Source of the DNA: Breznakibacter sp047600785
GTDB lineage: Bacteria > Bacteroidota > Bacteroidia > Bacteroidales > Marinilabiliaceae
Direction of reading: 5' to 3'
Length of the DNA: 64,000 nucleotides
Assembly: GCA_047600785.1 (NCBI GenBank)
Contig: JASGKH010000002.1
Coordinates: forward strand, 1,302,001 to 1,366,000
Below, piece after piece: positions 17,938-26,891 of the stretch; the first letter of the stretch is position 1; each line of letters opens with the position of its first letter. Made by a program: the position numbers and the translations under genes. The notes beneath the pieces are model-generated. The model was given only the letters and a program-made list of their open reading frames with translations. It did not search any database and had not been told where the DNA came from.

Positions 17938-18576
17938 TTACCGCCTGTCGTACTTAAAGTACATCACTGTGCCATAAATAATATGTACCATGCCAAAACC
18001 TATTGTCCAAATAAACAACCCGTAATCGAGCAAAACAGCCCCTAACAGCCCCAATACCACTTGAGCGTATGCCAACGATCGGATGTCGTGTTTCGAATAT
18101 TTGGCTGCATTAAGCAATGCTAGGCCGTAAAATATCAACATGGATGAGGCCAATAATTTTCCGTAGCCCTGTAACAATAAGATGATACAAAATAGCCCTC
18201 CGGTCACCAAAACCGATGAAAGACTGCCCACCAGCTTTTTTGCCGATGGCGTCCAAAACTTTTGCCCTTTATGCTTTCCTTGCCGATAGGTGATATACCA
18301 TGCCGAAACCAGGGCTCCTGTTAGTACAAACAAGGCATCAAGGATCATATACAACCTGAAGTGGTTAAACCATCCACCTTGTACGACACGTAAAAATTCA
18401 TCGTAACGTATGGTACCTTGTTCCAAAATGAGAAAATAAGCAACAGCCGAACCCAAGAGCGCAAAACAACCAACTGCAATACCCGACAACCCACTTAATG
18501 AAAGGAATTTGGATGATTCTTCCATCATTTGCCGGATGTGCTTTAAATCGTCGACAGGAGAAGTTTGGTTTTTCAT
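17938..18576 (-). CDS. Membrane protein of unknown function, first gene of creD set
   Basis: The 212-residue protein (start MKNQTSPVDDLKHIRQMMEES) has a short cytoplasmic head and about six predicted membrane helices, for example SGIAVGCFALLGSAVAYFLI, LVTGGLFCIILLLQ, and VVLGLLGAVLLDYGLFIW. I know no function for it. Such proteins often sit next to a small winged-helix regulator and creD in Bacteroidota. The start was chosen at 18576 because the upstream frame runs through the operator-like repeat and is not hydrophobic. Confidence 0.8.
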   Translation of the reverse strand: MKNQTSPVDDLKHIRQMMEESSKFLSLSGLSGIAVGCFALLGSAVAYFLILEQGTIRYDEFLRVVQGGWFNHFRLYMILDALFVLTGALVSAWYITYRQGKHKGQKFWTPSAKKLVGSLSSVLVTGGLFCIILLLQGYGKLLASSMLIFYGLALLNAAKYSKHDIRSLAYAQVVLGLLGAVLLDYGLFIWTIGFGMVHIIYGTVMYFKYDRR

Positions 18577-18586
18577 ATCAAAAAGA

Positions 18587-18603
18587 ACTTTGTATTGCAA
18601 AGT
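18587..18603. promoter_or_regulatory. Putative operator: inverted repeat ahead of the creD-set membrane protein
   Basis: ACTTTG-TATTG-CAAAGT lies 11 bases before the ATG at 18576. It repeats exactly the arms and 5-base spacing of the element ahead of creD. Confidence 0.6.
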
Positions 18604-18793
18604 AATACATTCCGCACAACTTCTCCAAAATTTTACAGAAAAAAAATGGAACCGGTCCATTTAAGCCCGATCCCATCTGATAATTTATCCGATACCTAGT
18701 CCTTATGGCCGTTTATGAAATGTACATTCCATCCACACCCGTGCGGAAAAACACTTCAAAAACCGCAAAAATCAAACCGTCAATTTCCAGAAA

Positions 18794-19612
18794 CTAAACC
18801 TTTAGGTTTCCTTCAAATATCGTGACAGCTTTGCCCGATATCTCTATCCTTCCGTCATCAATTATTTTCACATGCATCAATCCGCCACGGGACGAAGCCT
18901 GGTAAGCCACCATGTCGGTTTTATGCAGATGCCCGGCCCAATAAGGGGCCAGCACACATTGGGCCGATCCGGTCACAGGATCTTCATCAATGCCCAACGC
19001 GGGAACAAAGCATCTTAGAATGTAGTCACAGTCCTCGTTCTTAGAGCCTTTGGCTGTAATGATCAAATGGCCAAAGTCACTATGTTTCATATGCTGAAGA
19101 TGGGGGTGTGCTCTTTTCACATCTACCACATCGGCGTAATGGGCCATGAACCAACCGTGTTCGGTCTTGTAAAGGTGCGTGGGTTCGTTAAGTCCTGTAA
19201 TGTCGCAAAATTCTTTTTTGGTATCCACGGATTGGGTTTTATACGTCGGAAACTGCATGTGAATGCCATTTTTGCCATAGTGGATAGCCAATTGGTGCTT
19301 TGTACTTTTAAACACGATTGGTTCATCCGCCCCTGCGATCTTATTCTCGTAAAGCACATGGGCCGAGGCAAGAGTGGCATGGCCGCACAACGGTATTTCA
19401 GAATAAGGGGTAAAGAACCGAATGTGGAATTCCCCGTTATTGTCGGACAGAAATGCTGTTTCGGACAAATTCATTTCAGCGGCCATTTTCTGCATGAAAC
19501 CGACGTCGCTTAGGTCATCCAGAACAACCACTCCCGCAGGATTCCCTTTAAAAGGCAACGTCGTAAAAGCATCCACCTGGTATACCCGTTTTAACAGTTG
19601 CAGCAGTTTCAT
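18794..19612 (-). CDS. PhzF family isomerase-like protein
   Basis: PhzF proteins share the diaminopimelate-epimerase fold, and the founding member isomerises a phenazine precursor. Most homologues, including those in genomes with no phenazine genes, have no known substrate. The 272-residue protein shows the conserved YQVDAFTTLPFKGNPAGVVVL start, the catalytic Glu region MAAEMNLSETAFL, TPYSEIPLCGHATLASAHVL and the DEDPVTGSAQCVLAPYW motif. No phenazine genes are nearby. It is divergent from a GNAT gene and stands alone. Confidence 0.92.
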   Translation of the reverse strand: MKLLQLLKRVYQVDAFTTLPFKGNPAGVVVLDDLSDVGFMQKMAAEMNLSETAFLSDNNGEFHIRFFTPYSEIPLCGHATLASAHVLYENKIAGADEPIVFKSTKHQLAIHYGKNGIHMQFPTYKTQSVDTKKEFCDITGLNEPTHLYKTEHGWFMAHYADVVDVKRAHPHLQHMKHSDFGHLIITAKGSKNEDCDYILRCFVPALGIDEDPVTGSAQCVLAPYWAGHLHKTDMVAYQASSRGGLMHVKIIDDGRIEISGKAVTIFEGNLKV

Positions 19613-19792
19613 TGTGTGTCAGTTTTTTTGGTTGAAGCCGTACAAGTTAATCAAATCCGAACAAATTCCCTAATAAAGACACCTTATGTTGTTTGGAGGT
19701 GGACGAAATATATGGAATGGCCAGTGTATATTTGCACCCATGTACGCTTTTCCTGTAATAAATATCCCTATTTTCGACGTGTGATAGTTTGC

Positions 19793-20371
19793 ATGATGTT
19801 ACATTTGGATGAAATTACCGTTCGCCCCATCGAACCTGGCGATGCCGAAAGTTATTTTGAGATCTTTAGCCATCCCGATGTGGCCAGATATGATGATTTT
19901 ACGCCGATCACGCGTGAAGAACTGGTTACCGACATGGCCAGGATCGAAAAATACACCCCGCAAAGTTCATTTCTGGAATTGGCCGTATCCATTTTGCCTT
20001 CTAATAAAATGGTAGGTATTATTACCATCGATAAAAAAAGAAAATATACCTACTTGGGATATCATTTTAATCCGGCCTATCATGGAAAAGGATTGGCTAT
20101 TCGATCGGTACGGATGTTTGTGCAGAGTTTGTCGGACATTGAGGCCTACAAACTTCGTGTGGTCACGCATCCCGATAACAAAGCATCCATCTTGTTGGCG
20201 TTGAAACTGGGGTTCTCATTTTTGAAAAACCGTACCCGCAAAGGGATACTCGAATCGGTATACCGATTCGATAAACGAAAGTGGAATGAACTTAGCGCAA
20301 TGACACCATCAGCCCACCGCTCGCATACCGCGGCATGGCGGGATAGTAATACCTTGGCAAACTACCACTGA
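19793..20371 (+). CDS. GNAT family N-acetyltransferase
   Basis: The 192-residue protein (MMLHLDEITVRPIEPGD; the ATG at 19796 is equally possible) has the RimJ/RimL-like acetyltransferase fold. It shows the N-terminal ITVRPIEPGDAESYFEIF, the acetyl-CoA-binding stretch around GYHFNPAYHGKGLAIRSV, and the VVTHPDNKASILLALKLGF motif near the C-terminus. The substrate is unknown. Its last 80 bases overlap the 3' end of the convergent TonB-receptor gene, and the final 25 residues read as an unconserved tail, so the ancestral stop codon was probably earlier. Confidence 0.85.
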   Translation: MMLHLDEITVRPIEPGDAESYFEIFSHPDVARYDDFTPITREELVTDMARIEKYTPQSSFLELAVSILPSNKMVGIITIDKKRKYTYLGYHFNPAYHGKGLAIRSVRMFVQSLSDIEAYKLRVVTHPDNKASILLALKLGFSFLKNRTRKGILESVYRFDKRKWNELSAMTPSAHRSHTAAWRDSNTLANYH

Positions 20372-22396
20372 ACGAAGGGGCATTCACAAGGATCATTGAT
20401 GCATATTTCTGATCGAAGATGTTTTGCACACCAAGATGGAGCGTAATACTCATCCGTTTTAATCCAACTTGCTTGCACACTTTGGTGTTGGCCGTTATCC
20501 ATTGGTTCGCATGTACGGAATTGGCGTCATTGAACCACTGTTTGCCCCATCCGGAAACATCAACAACTAATTTCCAACTGTTCCCCATATTGGCATTTAG
20601 CCCTATGTACGCCGTAAATCCGGGAATTCCGGGTAAATGGTTGCCTGTGTAGTCTGCATCATCATCCACAAATCGTTTGAATTTATTGATTGAGGACCAA
20701 AAGCTCCAAACCATTTTAAGCTGGCCACGGTAAAGCATCGGAAAAATATAGTTTCCGTTTGTTTCTATACCCCAATGGTCTGTTTTTCCTGCGTTGATGC
20801 CGTAAAAAGTGGCCTCATCCAGACGTTTTGTTACCAATAGGTTACGGAGCCAAATCCGATACGATGTAATTTCCATCCAAAACCGTTGGTCTAACGTACC
20901 GAAGCGTACACCCATTTCGGCCGTCCAACCAGTCTCCGGATTAAGGCGTGGATTGGGAGTCCCGTCAGCCATCAGCGCCTCTTCGGCAGTGGGGTGCGAA
21001 AAACCCTGCCCTGCCGATGCATACAGATTCCACTGCTTTGCCGGATGGTAATCAATGCCTGCCCTTGGCGATATAATGGGTTGATAAGCAATATGGCCAT
21101 TGGTATTTGCCTCGTCGTCAAATTCGTCCTTAAAACGATAACTAGCCATATTTAAGTTGACGCCCAGCGAAGCATGTAACTTACCCATAGGAGATAAAAG
21201 CAGCCACGCCGCAAGGTTTGTTTGGTACCGCCATTGGCTGAGCTGGTTGATTCGTGTTCCTTTTTGGGCCGACAGGGTTTCGAAATATATGGCATAGTAT
21301 TTATCCGAATAATGCTCGGCCGATATGTTAATAGTTCCATTCGGCCCGAGCCAGCTTAATTGATCTTTGGCACCGATCTGAAAGCTTTCGTCGTCAAGTA
21401 CATTGAACGGCCGATGTTCGTAACCGTTGCGTACACTGCCATAGATAGTGACAGTATTCTTTAGTTTGGGATTAATGGCGAGGTTATTGGACACCCCACC
21501 CAACAAACTTTGTTTTTTTTCAAAGCCTTTTGCCGACAACCAGTTTGGGGCCGCTTGCGCCGGATCTTGTTTATATTGTTCAAGGTTCAGAGAGCTGGGT
21601 ATCCCGGCCTGCATGGCATTGGCAACAACAATGGCTGTAATGGCCGATTTATCTGTATTATGTTGCCATATGCCGGTAATATTCTGCTGGTCCAGATGAT
21701 TATTGGCACGGTAGCCATCCCAGTCTGTATGGTTAAAAGCCAAAGAAAATTGATGGTTTTGGTTATGCATGCTTGCAGTTGCGCCAAGTTTGTGCAACCC
21801 AAAATCCCCCCAAAGGCTTCGTACGGAAACAGACTGCCCTGTTTGGGATGGCAGCTCGGGAACCAGCACAATTGCACCTCCCAACCCCGCACCATAAATG
21901 GCAGAAGAAGGCCCTTTCACCACCTCTATGCGGCCAATGGCTGAAACATCAATATCTTCGAACGAAGTGGAACCATCAGCCGCAGACAAGGGAATCGGGC
22001 CAAAATAGGCTTTTATCCGATTCGATCCGTAAGGCGTACGGCTTCCGATACCACGGATGATGAACCTTTGTGTGTTGGCGGTTCCGCTTTGGTACGATAT
22101 GCCGGACACTTGGTTTGCCAATACGGCAAGTGAGGTGGGGAGTGACGACAACAATTCTCCCGCATCCAGCAAAACGCCGAACCTGTGGCTCCCAACAGAC
22201 GATGGCCTGATCGCAAAGCCGGGATGAGCACGTCGGGCAATGTGGGCCCCACAATAATCGACGAATCCTTTAGTGTATCCCCAACGAAATAGAAATATGC
22301 CGGATGGTTTTTTAATGCGGACGCGGTGGCGAGGCTTACCGTAAAAACGATCAGGCTTGTAAACACTTTGCAAAATAGACAGTTGCAGATACTCAT
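20292..22396 (-). pseudogene. TonB-dependent outer membrane receptor, frameshifted in the plug region
   Basis: TonB receptors bring scarce compounds across the outer membrane. The true start appears to be the ATG at 22396 (MSICNCLFCKVF), which opens a signal peptide ending near SALKN and leads into DTLKDSSIIVGPTLPDVL. The frame then changes: the plug continues in another frame as GELLSSLPTSLAVLANQVSG, with IRGIGSRTPYGSNRIKAYF and RIEVVKGPSSAIYGAGLGG, then a complete 22-strand-type barrel. A net loss of one base between about 22190 and 22235 explains the break. This could be real gene decay or a sequencing error. The substrate is unknown. The neighbouring PQQ dehydrogenase is transcribed in the same direction but separated by a terminator. 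Confidence 0.82.
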
Positions 22397-22454
22397 TAAT
22401 GTCAGATGAAATTTCCACCACATTGCAAAAGCCCAATGAATATCTTTTCAATGT

Positions 22455-22495
22455 GGAAAAGAAAAATAACCAATCCACACGCAGGAGGATTGGTT
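22455..22495 (-). terminator. Intrinsic terminator after the PQQ dehydrogenase
   Basis: AACCAATCC and GGATTGGTT pair around a 10-base loop, followed on the minus strand by a T-rich tail (ATTTTTCTTTT). It lies between the PQQ dehydrogenase stop codon and the TonB-receptor start. Confidence 0.7.
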
Positions 22496-22504
22496 CTATA
22501 TACG

Positions 22505-23899
22505 TCATCTCAGTGGCACAAGCTTTATTACCACACCGGGCTGCTCAATGGCCACATAAATATACCCGTCGGGGCCCATTGTTACATGCCGTACGCGGCC
22601 CGCATTTTCAATTAGTTTTTCACTCTCCGTCAATTTTGTTCCCTCGATACGGTCACGTTCCAGATATCTAAAACTCAATGAGCCACTCATAACATCGCCT
22701 TGCCATTCGGGGTATTTGTCGCCCGTCACAAAAGCCAAACTACTTGGCGCAATCGATGGCGTCCATTGATGGATCGGTTGTTCCATACCTGATTTTGATG
22801 TGTAGGGCGTGATTTGTGTCCCATTGTAATTGATACCATATGTAATCTCGGGCCACCCGTAATTTTTTCCTCTTTGGATAATGTTTATTTCATCCCCTCC
22901 TTTAGGACCGTGCTCATTGGCCCAAATCTCTCGTGTGACTGGATGTATGGCAATACCTTGCGGATTACGATGGCCATATGTAAAGATTGAAGGAATGGCC
23001 TTCCTGTCGCCCACGAAGGGATTGTCCTCGGGAATGCGTCCGTCATCGAATAAGCGGTGCACTTTGCCGCTATAACTATCTAACGACTGAGCATCGGATT
23101 GATTGCCCCGATCACCCACCGTGACGTACAGGTATCCTTTATCATCGAAAACCATACGGGCGCCAAAGTGATACCCCCTGTCGGAATCAGGCTCAGCTTT
23201 AAAAATCATTTGATGGTCTATCAATTTATCATTTTTCAGCCTGACACGCATAACGGCCGTATTCCCCATATTCCCCGACTCCGATGGTTGGGCGTACGCA
23301 AGGTATATCCAACCGTTTTTGTCATATTGGGGATGGAGGATTATGTCAGATAGCCCACCTTGCCCGCGATTGAATACTGCAGGTACGTTTTCCACAATGC
23401 CAGCCAGTTTACCGTTACGGAACCGGAAAAGTTGGCCGCTCCGTTCAGTTACCAGCATGTCGCCATCCGGCAGGAATGCAATCCCCCAAGGCACATCCAG
23501 GCCTGTGGCCACGGTATCTACCCTAAAATTGAGACGTTGGCTTTTCACTGCTTCGGGAAACGATGCGTTGGTATTCTCCTTAGGGCGTTTTTTAATGCCG
23601 GTAAGCATGTATTCCGACAATTCTTTTATCTCTTGTCCGGTAAACGTATTGGTAAACGAAGGCATCCCAACCATCGGCAATCCTTCTTTAATGGCATATG
23701 ACAAGTAGTCGGTACCGACGCCTGCATAAGTTTTTCCAGCAAAACGTTCCATGTTCATTCCGTGGCATCCGGAACAATAGCGTTCAAAGTTTTCGCGGGC
23801 CGAAACTTGCTTTTTTTGCTGGCTGACTTGTGAAAGCCAAATGAAACCTATAGCCAGCATTGCGGCCACGGGCAATAGAAAAAACATGTACTTCTTCAT
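22505..23899 (-). CDS. Cytochrome c domain fused to PQQ-dependent sugar dehydrogenase
   Basis: The 464-residue protein begins with a signal anchor (MKKYMFFLLPVAAMLAIGFIW), so it acts outside the cytoplasmic membrane. Residues about 35-105 form a small cytochrome c domain with the haem site CSGCH (42-46) and candidate axial methionines in PMVGMPSF. Residues 125-464 are a six-bladed soluble aldose dehydrogenase/GSDH propeller with WGIAFLPDGDMLVTERSG, NRGQGGLSDIILHP, GYHFGARMVFDDKGYLYVT, YGHRNPQGIAIHP and WANEHGPKGGDE. It should oxidise a sugar in the periplasm and pass electrons directly to its own haem. No PQQ synthesis genes are in the window, so the cofactor may be taken up. The actual substrate is not known. 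Confidence 0.92.
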   Translation of the reverse strand: MKKYMFFLLPVAAMLAIGFIWLSQVSQQKKQVSARENFERYCSGCHGMNMERFAGKTYAGVGTDYLSYAIKEGLPMVGMPSFTNTFTGQEIKELSEYMLTGIKKRPKENTNASFPEAVKSQRLNFRVDTVATGLDVPWGIAFLPDGDMLVTERSGQLFRFRNGKLAGIVENVPAVFNRGQGGLSDIILHPQYDKNGWIYLAYAQPSESGNMGNTAVMRVRLKNDKLIDHQMIFKAEPDSDRGYHFGARMVFDDKGYLYVTVGDRGNQSDAQSLDSYSGKVHRLFDDGRIPEDNPFVGDRKAIPSIFTYGHRNPQGIAIHPVTREIWANEHGPKGGDEINIIQRGKNYGWPEITYGINYNGTQITPYTSKSGMEQPIHQWTPSIAPSSLAFVTGDKYPEWQGDVMSGSLSFRYLERDRIEGTKLTESEKLIENAGRVRHVTMGPDGYIYVAIEQPGVVIKLVPLR

Positions 23900-23990
23900 G
23901 GTGTGATGGGATAGGTATATCTGATACTTATATGATTATCTTTCAGATAAAAACAAAAAAGAAGATCAAAGGTTTGCCCATTCTGCCAAC

Positions 23991-24020
23991 AAAAAAGGCA
24001 ACCGAATGGTTGCCTTTTTT
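23991..24020 (-). terminator. Intrinsic terminator after yebC
   Basis: AAAAAAGGCAACC pairs with GGTTGCCTTTTTT around a 4-base loop. The A6 and T6 flanks make it usable on either strand. The nearest upstream gene is yebC on the minus strand. Confidence 0.88.
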
Positions 24021-24038
24021 GTTATAATTATCTTATTA

Positions 24039-24755
24039 TCAATCAATTTTCATATTATGGTACACATTGGTAACGTCATCGTCTTCCTCAAACCTTTCGA
24101 GTAGCTTTTCTATTTTTTCAATCTGTTCGGCATTAAGTTCTTTGGTATCGCCAGGTATACGCTCAAATTCAGCGTTCACGATCTCAAATCCATTCTCTTC
24201 GAGGTATTTCTGGAGTGGGCCAAACGATTCGAAACCACCGTAAATAACCACCTCTCCCTCTTCGGCAAACACTTCCTGAACACCAAAATCGATCAGTTCC
24301 AGTTCAAGTTCCTCAAGGTCGATGCCGTTTTTCATTTTGGTTTTGAACATGCATTTATGCTCAAACATATAATCTACACTGCCCGATGTTCCCAACGAAC
24401 CGCCAAACTTGTTAAAATAACTACGCACGTTAGCCACGGTACGGGTCGGGTTATCGGTAGCGGTCTCTACCATAATGGCAATACCAAACGGACCATATCC
24501 TTCGTAAACCACTTCGGAGTAATTTTCAACGTCCTTCGATGTCGCTTTTTTAATGGCCCTTTCCACATTTTCCTTGGGCATGTTGGCCGCTTTGGCATTT
24601 TGCATCAGCACCCTAAGACGTGAGTTGGAATGCGGGTCGGGGCCGGCTTCTTTTACTGCAATGACAATTTCGCGGCCAATCTTTGTAAATGTTTTGGCCA
24701 TGTTCCCCCAACGCTTCAGCTTTCGGGCTTTTCGATATTCAAACGCGCGTCCCAT
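24039..24755 (-). CDS. yebC: YebC/PmpR family protein
   Basis: YebC family proteins are cytoplasmic. They were first described as transcription regulators, and some members are now linked to translation at difficult peptide stretches. The 238-residue protein has the three-domain family pattern: MGRAFEYRKARKLKRWGNMAKTFTKIGREI at the N-terminus, NMPKENVERAIKKATSK, YEGYGPFGIAIMVETATDNPTRTVANVR and the acidic C-terminal domain. The N-terminal wording (AFEYRK rather than the commoner G-HSKW) is seen in Bacteroidota members. It is flanked by terminators on both sides and forms a single-gene unit. Confidence 0.95.
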   Translation of the reverse strand: MGRAFEYRKARKLKRWGNMAKTFTKIGREIVIAVKEAGPDPHSNSRLRVLMQNAKAANMPKENVERAIKKATSKDVENYSEVVYEGYGPFGIAIMVETATDNPTRTVANVRSYFNKFGGSLGTSGSVDYMFEHKCMFKTKMKNGIDLEELELELIDFGVQEVFAEEGEVVIYGGFESFGPLQKYLEENGFEIVNAEFERIPGDTKELNAEQIEKIEKLLERFEEDDDVTNVYHNMKID

Positions 24756-24790
24756 AGTATGTTTTTCAAATTTTTTTGCAAATATATATT

Positions 24791-24823
24791 AAACCCCGAA
24801 GGTTTTCAAAACCTTCGGGGTTT
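24791..24823 (-). terminator. Intrinsic terminator after the AraC regulator
   Basis: AAACCCCGAAGGTTTT and AAAACCTTCGGGGTTT form a nearly perfect hairpin with a tiny loop. It lies 8 bases beyond the AraC stop codon, and the A/T flanks allow use in both directions. Confidence 0.85.
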
Positions 24824-24830
24824 AACCGGG

Positions 24831-25712
24831 CTATTTAAATCCCGCAATGTATGCCGATGGGGTTTGATTCATCAGTTGTTTGAAGCAGCGGTTGAAATTG
24901 GAAATGTTGTTGAAGCCACATTCAAAACAAACCTGTGATATGTTAAGATTACCGCCCTGCATCAGCTTGCAGGCAAACGCAATGCGAAGATCGTTCACGT
25001 AACTGACGAATGTTTTCCCGGTTTTTTGTTTGAAATAACGCGCAAACGCAGAAGTATTCATCCCATACCAATTGGCAATTTCGTTGAGGGTAAGTTTATT
25101 TTGATAATTACGGTTAATATGCGCCAGCAACTTGTTGAGACGCTCGCCCATCTGCGGCAATGGTTCAATACGCACGTTGGTCGGTGATAGAGTCTTGATC
25201 TCTTTGCATTGGGCCATTTGATCCAGCAGCCACAAAAGATTGATGAACTTTACAAAACCAGTCTGTTCGTGCATTTCAGCAATCTTCTGACCAAACAAAC
25301 TATTAAAAGGCGGCAAGAATTTAAGGCCATTGTCCGATTGTTTCAACAACTGGCGGATGGACGACAGCTCAGGATACTTTTCAAGAGCGTCGGAAAGAAA
25401 CGAGCTTTGAAACTGCAGCACGTAATAGTTCATCAGCTTGTTGCTGTTAGATTGATGAAATACATCATCGCTTCGCCAGTAATGGGGTAAATGGCTACCC
25501 ATCATCACCAAATCGCCCGGGCCAAAATTTTCACAGCTCTCTCCCACATGCCTTATGCCGTAGCCTTCCACAATGTATATGATTTCATATTCGCTATGGA
25601 AATGCCACGGAAACGTGAAATGCGGAATCTTGTTCAGTTTAATCCTGATGGGGCTGTCTCCTTCCAATACGACATTTTCGTGGAGAATGGATTGTTTCTG
25701 GAACATGGGCAT
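24831..25712 (-). CDS. AraC family transcriptional regulator with cupin domain
   Basis: The 293-residue protein (start MPMFQKQSIL, ATG at 25712; an upstream ATG at 25760 gives an unlikely cysteine-rich extension) has an N-terminal cupin sensor (FTFPWHFHSEYEIIYIVEGYG) and a C-terminal AraC double helix-turn-helix (about residues 190-290, with LTLNEIANWYGMNTSAFARYFK and ISQVCFECGFNNISNFNRCFK). It is divergent from a mannonate oxidoreductase and uxuA. From this position it most likely senses a hexuronate or derivative and activates those genes. The inducer cannot be read from the sequence. Confidence 0.9.
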   Translation of the reverse strand: MPMFQKQSILHENVVLEGDSPIRIKLNKIPHFTFPWHFHSEYEIIYIVEGYGIRHVGESCENFGPGDLVMMGSHLPHYWRSDDVFHQSNSNKLMNYYVLQFQSSFLSDALEKYPELSSIRQLLKQSDNGLKFLPPFNSLFGQKIAEMHEQTGFVKFINLLWLLDQMAQCKEIKTLSPTNVRIEPLPQMGERLNKLLAHINRNYQNKLTLNEIANWYGMNTSAFARYFKQKTGKTFVSYVNDLRIAFACKLMQGGNLNISQVCFECGFNNISNFNRCFKQLMNQTPSAYIAGFK

Positions 25713-25873
25713 GACAGAGATCTTTTTGCAAGATAGCAAAAATAACACATGGCATGGCAAAAATAATGCTTGATTGAGCTTAGGACGAGAATTAAATTTG
25801 TCGTGTTTAAGAATCTATGTAGTCCAATTGTTAACGGCACCAAATTTTTGGTGCATAATACATCGTAATACAA

Positions 25874-25889
25874 TATCTAATTTTAGATA
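25874..25889. promoter_or_regulatory. Inverted repeat just before the mannonate oxidoreductase start
   Basis: TATCTAA-TT-TTAGATA has 7-base arms and a 2-base centre, and ends 3 bases before the start codon at 25893. The segment also contains TAATTTTA, close to a -7 element. It could be an operator, but this is based on symmetry only. Confidence 0.35.
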
Positions 25890-25892
25890 ATC

Positions 25893-26708
25893 ATGACATC
25901 AAACCTTTTTGACATTAGCGGACAGGTGGCCATTGTAACTGGCGGTGGCGGAGTTTTGGGGAGTAGCATTTCCAAGAGCTTGTTACAAGCAGGCGTAAAG
26001 GTGGTCATCCTTGACATTCGTGAAGAAGTGCTGACCACACGCATCGACGAGATGAAATCGTTGGGCGAAGTTGAAGGTATGGTTTGCAATGTACTCGACG
26101 AAGAAAGCCTGAAAAACGTACGGACCCGAATTATGGAAAAATACGGACGTATTGACATTTTGGTAAACGCAGCAGGTGGCAACATGCCCGGTGCCACGCT
26201 CTCCGAAGACCAAACCGTGTTCGACATGAAATGGGAAGATTTCCGCAAGGTAAACGACCTGAATATGAACGGTACCGTATACCCAAGCTTGGTTTTTGGC
26301 GAGGCAATGGCCAAAACAGGGAGAGGAAGCATTATCAATATTTCGTCAATGGCCACTTACTCGGCCATTACACGAGTGCTAGGATATTCGGTAGCTAAAA
26401 CGGGCATCAATATTTTCACCCAATGGATGGCCATGGAAATGGCATTGAAATTCAGCGAAAAGGTCCGTGTAAATGCCATTGCACCCGGTTTTTTCATTGG
26501 CGACCAGAACCGTGCCGTGCTCATTAACCCCGATGGCAGCTACACAGAACGAAGCAAAAAAGTATTGGCCCGTACTCCCATGAAACGTTTTGGCGACATC
26601 AGCGAACTCAACGGCATTGTTCAGTTTCTTTGCAGTGATGCGGCCAGTTTTATTACCGGCACCATCATTCCCGTAGACGGCGGGTTTAGTTCGTTTAGCG
26701 GGGTGTAA
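25893..26708 (+). CDS. SDR family oxidoreductase, probable D-mannonate oxidoreductase
   Basis: The 271-residue protein is a classical short-chain dehydrogenase. It has the nucleotide-binding TGGGGVLGSSISKSLL (about 15-30), the NAAGG segment (NILVNAAGGNMPG), catalytic Ser in NISSMATYS and the Y-x3-K pair in GYSVAKTGIN, and ends in the usual ITGTIIPVDGGFSSFSGV. The product name rests on context: it lies directly upstream of uxuA, and in many Bacteroidota an SDR of this kind replaces the unrelated UxuB in reducing fructuronate to mannonate. The spacing to the uxuA start is 183 bases. Confidence 0.85.
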   Translation: MTSNLFDISGQVAIVTGGGGVLGSSISKSLLQAGVKVVILDIREEVLTTRIDEMKSLGEVEGMVCNVLDEESLKNVRTRIMEKYGRIDILVNAAGGNMPGATLSEDQTVFDMKWEDFRKVNDLNMNGTVYPSLVFGEAMAKTGRGSIINISSMATYSAITRVLGYSVAKTGINIFTQWMAMEMALKFSEKVRVNAIAPGFFIGDQNRAVLINPDGSYTERSKKVLARTPMKRFGDISELNGIVQFLCSDAASFITGTIIPVDGGFSSFSGV

Positions 26709-26891
26709 AATAAGCTATTGGCCTTTGCTCAGGACAACGTCTTGAATAAACAGGCAGAAGCAGTTTGTTTTTAGTTGTTTGTGAAGACCTTCCTGAATCC
26801 AGAACAATTCTTCTTTTACACTTTTTGTACCTTTACGCTTAGACACTTATTTACATTACGGCTAAAAGCTATAAATCATCGGCTTTTCATT

